From NCBI GenBank assembly GCA_011032825.1, contig JAADJZ010000018.1, positions 62,001-126,000 on the forward strand: a DNA stretch of 64,000 nt, in the 5' to 3' direction. Made by a program: the position numbers and the translations under genes. Below the pieces are notes generated by a model that was not told where the DNA came from, did no database searches, and worked only from the letters and a program-made list of their open reading frames with translations. Shown piece by piece: positions 59,325 to 64,000 of this stretch. Each line of letters begins with the position of its first letter. Position 1 is the stretch's first letter. Source of the stretch: Massariosphaeria phaeospora. Its lineage: Eukaryota > Ascomycota > Dothideomycetes > Pleosporales.

Positions 59325-60985
59325 AAATGTATAGTTCTAGTTGTCTGTATAGCAAATCGTTATGATACCTACCTGATGGGACTATGGCAAGAATAGCAGC
59401 AGTGATTACACCATTGTTCCAAGGAGAGTAGAGCGTAAAGCGATTTCGCAGTTGGTGAGTGGCTAAAAGGCAGCATCGCTGTCGGCTTCATGATGCGGAT
59501 ATCGGGCAAGGATGGGAAATATGCGAGGTACCTAGGTGCAGTTGCGTAGGTAACGCTGGAGTGACCCTGATAAGTTGCAGAACCAGTCGAATTCATCACC
59601 TAGGTAGGTTGACGCAGCGCTCAATGTACGTCTCCTGCCTGTTCTAACGTCCGATTCGGTTCGATCCCCAGCTGTTTCTGCATCGCCGACTGTATGGGTC
59701 CGCATTCAGCCCCGTCAATGCAACACGACTTCTGCAACAACTCGAAGGGGAAACTGGAACGCACCGAATCTGGAAGGAAGGACAATGCAATTGCTAATTA
59801 CTTATCGTATCGCGCTACCTCCGAAGACCCGTTCTAGATCGTAGATGCGCGGGTTTTCAATAATAGGACCCTGCGCCACACCAACCTCGACGTTGCGAGA
59901 TAGATGCATCGATGCAGCGTAGCAGCGATCGATGCACCCCTCTCTGCAACCCCTTCGTATCCAGCATCTAGTTCTCGTTGTCGTTGTCGTTGTCGTTTCC
60001 GTATCGGCGCGTCCATGCAGCTTTAATCGGACGTCTCGATATTGGTACCACCGGACAGATCGGACATCAACGCAGCGCAGCGCAGCGCAGCTGAAATCAC
60101 CACCCTAGTAACGACGGTAGGAAAAGGTTGTGTGTGCAACGAACGGAACCGAATGGAATCGTTGAAGTTTGGCCGGATGCGCTGCGGAAGGCAGCTCCAC
60201 GCTAGCGCGAAGATTCGAGCATGGAGACAAGGAGTCTGCGCCGCCACACTATATGGTAGAATGATGGTATTAATAGGCTGAGCAGCTAGAGGTGGGCATA
60301 TGCAGGGACCTATCCGTTTTGCGGAGGCGAGCACGAAGACATGAAAAGACTTTTGTAAGGTATCTTCAGGGGAGCCATTGCGCGGGCGTGCATTTATTCG
60401 CTCTACAGATTTATGCCTCAACAACACCAACCCTCCCTATTCCGTACTCCGTACTCTTCCCCTAAACAACCCTCCTTAGCCCCAACCACAATGGTGATGA
60501 CGCCCTTTTCTCCACGCGCCACACCCGCAATCAAATCCTCCGCCGCCCTATCCCCCATCCAGCGCATTTAGCCTCAACCTTCAACCCCATCCACCCACCC
60601 AATCGCCATCTCCCCAAACTGCCCATCGGCACCACTTCCGCATCCTTCGACATGCGCGCATTTCCCTCCCCCAAACTAAACCATTCACTCCGCATCACCG
60701 CCCTTCAGAATTCCCCTGCACCACAGCAAGTTCCTCACTACTGCGGTCGCTGAGCCTCAGCACAACGACGCTCGCTCGCTCGTTCCATCGCGCGGCGCAG
60801 CACTTTCCCATATATATAGGTTCGCGACGTTTGTGACGGTGAGAATTCCGCGCATGGTTGGTTGTTGGAGTGAGCCCTTCCGCACGTCACGTCGGCGCTC
60901 TCTCGTGGATGAAGAGCGAAACTGGAAACGGCGCGTCTATATTTTCTTATAATCTTCGCGTTTCCTTTAGGCGCATACGTAGATA
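59325..60985. other. Intergenic region between agd3-like and ega3-like genes
   Basis: About 1.66 kb. It contains short simple repeats: GTCGTT units at about 59974-59999 and CGCAG units at about 60071-60090. A TATA-like tatatata lies near 60811-60818, about 170 bp before the next start. No gene is supported. Confidence 0.45.
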
Positions 60986-62131
60986 ATGGGAGGCAAATCG
61001 CTATCACGCCCGTGGTCGCTGCGGAAGAAGTTGCTCGTCGGGGTGCTAGTCGCAGTGGTGGTTCTGGGACTCGCGTTGGGATTGGGCTTGGGGCTTACGG
61101 TTGGGCGCGAGGATGGCGATGGCCAGGATGGATCGCAGCCTACTGCTACGGGAGCGCCGCTCCCATCGCCCACCGCACGACTTCCCTGGCGGCCCCAGGT
61201 GAACGAGAGCTGGCAGATCGTGCTGCAGAACAGCATTGTGCTCGCTCCGGACGCTACCTCGGTCACGCCCGACGTTTCGATCTTCGATGTCGATCTGTTC
61301 GACACGTCCAAGGAAACGATTGATACCTTGCATCGCCTCGGGAAGAAAGTGATCTGTTACTTCAGTGGTGGGAGCTATGAGCCTGGTAGGCCTGACTCGG
61401 GAGAGTTTGAAGACGCGGATTCGGGGAAAGAGCTGGATGGATGGCCAGGGGAGAAGTGGTTGAAGTTGAGTAGCGCGAATGTGAGGAGGATAATGAAAGG
61501 CAGGGTTGAGTTGGCGCACCAAAAAGGGTGCGATGGGGTGGATCCTGATAATGTCGACGGCTTTGTAAGTGTATCCCTTCTACTGTGCTTGGGGTCGGTC
61601 GAGAAAGACTTCAAAGGCTCCTCATCGAGTGCCAATAGATAACACCAGCCACTGAATGCGAGGCTTCGGGTGCGAGCGCAAGACCTTGTCATCTAACGGT
61701 CCTCCCAGCAAAATGACAACGGCGTCGACCTCACAGCCGAGGACTCCATCGCCTTCATATCGTACCTCTCCAACATCACAGCTCCCTTTAACCTCACCCT
61801 CGGACTCAAGAATGCAGGGGACATCATCTCCAATGTCCTTCCCGTAGTCCACTTCTCCGTCAATGAGCAATGCGTCCAATACAGCGAGTGCGATACCTTC
61901 GCCCCCTTCATCGAAGCCGGAAAGCCCGTATTCCACATCGAGTACCCGGACGATGCGGGCTCCACAATCCAAGAGAATGAGGTAGATAAGTATTGTGGAG
62001 ATACAGGGGATGCGGAGGGGAGAAAGGGCTTCAGCACAGTGATGAAGAAGATGGATCTGGACGGTTGGGTAGAGGACTGCGATCGCAAGGTAGGAACCAC
62101 AGCTGTCAATGCGACGAAGGCGTCACGTTGA
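60986..62131 (+). CDS. ega3: Membrane-anchored GH114 endo-alpha-1,4-galactosaminidase (Ega3-like)
   Basis: Endo-hydrolase cutting alpha-1,4-linked galactosamine stretches of galactosaminogalactan at the cell surface (known for Ega3). Exons 60986-61564 and 61709-62131 (intron 144 bp) give 333 aa. It is a type II membrane protein: a basic MGGKSLSRPWSLRKK stretch precedes helix LVGVLVAVVVLGLALGLGLG, followed by a Pro/Thr linker. GH114 motifs are IFDVDLFDTS, GKKVICYFSGGSYEPGRPDS, the acid motif CDGVDPDNVDGF joined by splicing to QNDNGVDLT, then LGLKNAGDI, FSVNEQC and PVFHIEYPDD. A further GTAGG-type donor sits near the stop but is not required. Its anchor and GH114 type, together with its neighbours, support the Ega3 assignment. 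Confidence 0.9.
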
Positions 62132-64000
62132 CGAGGCTGGAAGTAGCGGAATTGAAAAGTTCACGAGACGCTTTGCGAACATGCGTCACTTTGCCCAAGT
62201 CCAGAGACAGCATATGCTGTTTTCCTACAAGCCGACGCCGAAGCCGCCCTGCAGCCATACACAAGCCCCATGTGCGGGCAATAGGTTGCGAATCTACCGC
62301 TTGAGTTGCATCCGACACAGCACCCAGAACATGTGGCAGTTGGTTCTTCTGCCGAACGCACCACTGCTGGAACCGCGGGGTGCATGTTGCGGGGTGCATA
62401 CCAAACAGCCTTAAGCTCTGAACGAGCGTCGTAAGCTCAATCAAACAAGCTAGAGAGCAATCTTGAGAGCGCCAGGTAACATGGAGAAATGTGGTCCCGC
62501 GGCCACCTTGACAGAATATTTTGAGACCGTTCTCGAACGATGTCGGGGCCTAGGGAATTTCTGATCTTGCCACGCAATACCCAGTTGCTTGAGTGTAGAT
62601 CCAAAAGCTTGCGAGACTCGTCACTGGCCTCTAATAGAAGATGTCATCTTGCGTTTTCCTTGATGCTTATGGCGAGAGATCGCTGTCTCGAAGCCCAACT
62701 TCCGCGCGACCGCAGGGCCGTCACACAATGTTTGCAGCGCTGTACGAAGATCATTCCTCTTACTGGTTCGTGACCATGCCTGATCTTGAAATCAACCGCA
62801 CAACCGCCTTTGGGTAAGGCATGGATTGCCGAAGCCAGTCTTTTGAAAACCGTCGAATTGTAGCCTGACATAGGTGGCGTTCGTGCACCAGAGTCAATGC
62901 TGGAGCCGAATGAACAGTTAGAATCTTCATCGCATATTGCACCAGTTCTGCCTGCTGCACAGGTATCCCGAGAGCGGTGAGCGGCGCTAGCAAGCCAAGC
63001 ATGCGAGAGCGGATGAATGCGGATCAATCCGTCGAGATCTGGGAATCGAAGGCTCTGCCCAGGGTCTATCTTGTAGGACGGAGGTATCGCACCGAAGAGC
63101 GATGCTGACTCGAAATGCTCGCTTCCCAACCGAACATGAGAACATGGAGTACGCGGCCTTCAATTCGAAGTTTGTTTCTTTAAGTAGAATAATAAAATAA
63201 GGAGAAGTTTTGTGCTGAGGAGCCGGATCGTGGCAGGGGTTCGTGCACCTCCTTTGCACGAGAACGCGCTTTAGCGAGGCCAGGCACACATGCCATGCGG
63301 GTCAGCACGTCATTGGACACGGCGTGTTTCCCCGATTTAAGTAGGCGAGCCCGAGGGAGTAGATGTTGAAGGACGCTGAGGAAGTGAATGTATGAACCTC
63401 TTCGTATGCGGCCATGTTCAAGGTAGAGCAGACTCCTGGGTTCGGAACCATGCTTAATCGCTGTCACATTTACCCTATCTCAGAGTTGTCGAACTCCAGG
63501 AGAGGATGGCCCAGTACAGAGTCTCTCCGTGGCCTCCACCAATGGTCATAGGTCAACATGACGATATGCGGTCAAAGAGTCCAGTCCCTGGGTACAAATA
63601 CGAGACGCATGTAGACTTGAATTGGATTAGTACCTATTAGAGACTCTCTGCATGAGCACATGTTCGTAGGACCTTCTTGACAGGCTTCGGTCGCAACGTA
63701 ATCAAGATGTTGTGTCCCGTTACACAAGCGCGAGTGTTCAAACGCGGGATCCGAGAGGCTACGGAGGTCAGCATAATCGCAGTCCGAGATGACGATACCT
63801 GTCGTGCACCACATCCGTACATGTATTGGGTAACCGGTTCGCATCTTGAACGATACTGCTAGCACTCCCAAGCCTCGCCAGCTCAGTCACCATATGTTGG
63901 CAATATGTGCTTCTCGTATAGATGCTCAACGAATTCCGAAGCTGATGGTACAATCTATAGTCGCACCATGACCGTCAAGAAGGTGCACCCATCTCCCAGA
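62132..64000. other. Right-end region without a confident gene
   Basis: About 1.9 kb. No UDP-glucose 4-epimerase or GH135 (Sph3) sequence is recognisable. Minus-strand frames at 63129-62644 and 63467-63180 are open but lack recognisable domains. A possible spliced minus-strand gene is listed separately. Confidence 0.4.
63572..63953 (-). CDS. Possible multi-exon gene fragment, unknown
   Basis: Two minus-strand frames can be joined by a good small intron (about 63792-63747: GTATCG donor, GCTGAC branch-like motif, CGTAG acceptor). The pieces read TYCQHMVTELARLGSASSIV ... LPNTCTDVVHD and DPAFEHSRLCNGTQHLDYVA ... CSCRESL. The product would be cysteine-containing, soluble and partly helical. No family recognised; upstream continuation towards 64000 meets a stop in the same frame, so the model is incomplete or the gene is decayed. 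Confidence 0.3.

Noticed and set aside
59655..59680. GGTTCGATCCC resembling a tRNA T-loop
   Set aside because: The flanking bases do not form a T stem, and no D-arm, anticodon stem or acceptor stem can be paired around it.
1..64000. CRISPR arrays, insertion sequences and bacterial-type operons
   Set aside because: The only regular array is the 19-bp minisatellite without spacers; no transposase, reverse transcriptase or terminal repeats were recognised, and all genes have fungal intron structure.

Overview
The window is nuclear DNA of a filamentous ascomycete, most likely a Dothideomycete (inference from gene content). Genes are split by short GT-AG introns (about 41-144 bp). They lie on both strands without operon structure, and spacers hold simple repeats. 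A complete RPB2 and a DSK2/ubiquilin gene fix the eukaryotic assignment. Most gene models were rebuilt by joining reading frames across introns whose phases close exactly, with conserved family motifs continuing across the junctions.

Layout. 0-8.5 kb: an alpha-oxoamine synthase (KAPA-synthase-like) on the minus strand, a fungal rhodopsin-like 7-TM protein, an alcohol-acetyltransferase-like acyltransferase and an MFS drug transporter; these may form a small metabolite cluster. 8.7-17.2 kb: a small secreted protein, a GH3 beta-xylosidase, a DUF1996 secreted protein and a CYP52-like P450. 17.5-20.2 kb: an unusual HerA/FtsK-like P-loop ATPase. 20.6-25 kb: a decayed block with an ankyrin fragment, an aminoglycoside-phosphotransferase-like pseudogene carrying two RIP-like nonsense codons, a second small secreted protein and a possible membrane-protein remnant. 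25-36 kb: a quinone oxidoreductase divergent from DSK2, intronless RPB2, and a cyclophilin-RRM protein (CYP6/PPIL4 type) whose 5' side carries an 11-copy 19-bp minisatellite. 36-45.4 kb: a Zn2Cys6 regulator with a long empty upstream region, a low-complexity tract with a 22-G run, and a class II heme peroxidase pseudogene.

45.8-62.1 kb is the highlight. A ~3,060-residue multi-spanning membrane protein ends in a PelF-type GT4 glycosyltransferase domain (Gtb3-like). It is followed by a secreted CE18-type deacetylase (Agd3-like) and a membrane-anchored GH114 endo-galactosaminidase (Ega3-like). This matches the core of the galactosaminogalactan exopolysaccharide cluster known from Aspergillus fumigatus: polymer synthesis and export, partial deacetylation, and hydrolysis. 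The other two known members (uge3 epimerase, sph3 GH135 hydrolase) are not seen here and may lie beyond the right edge. The last 1.9 kb holds only a doubtful minus-strand gene fragment.
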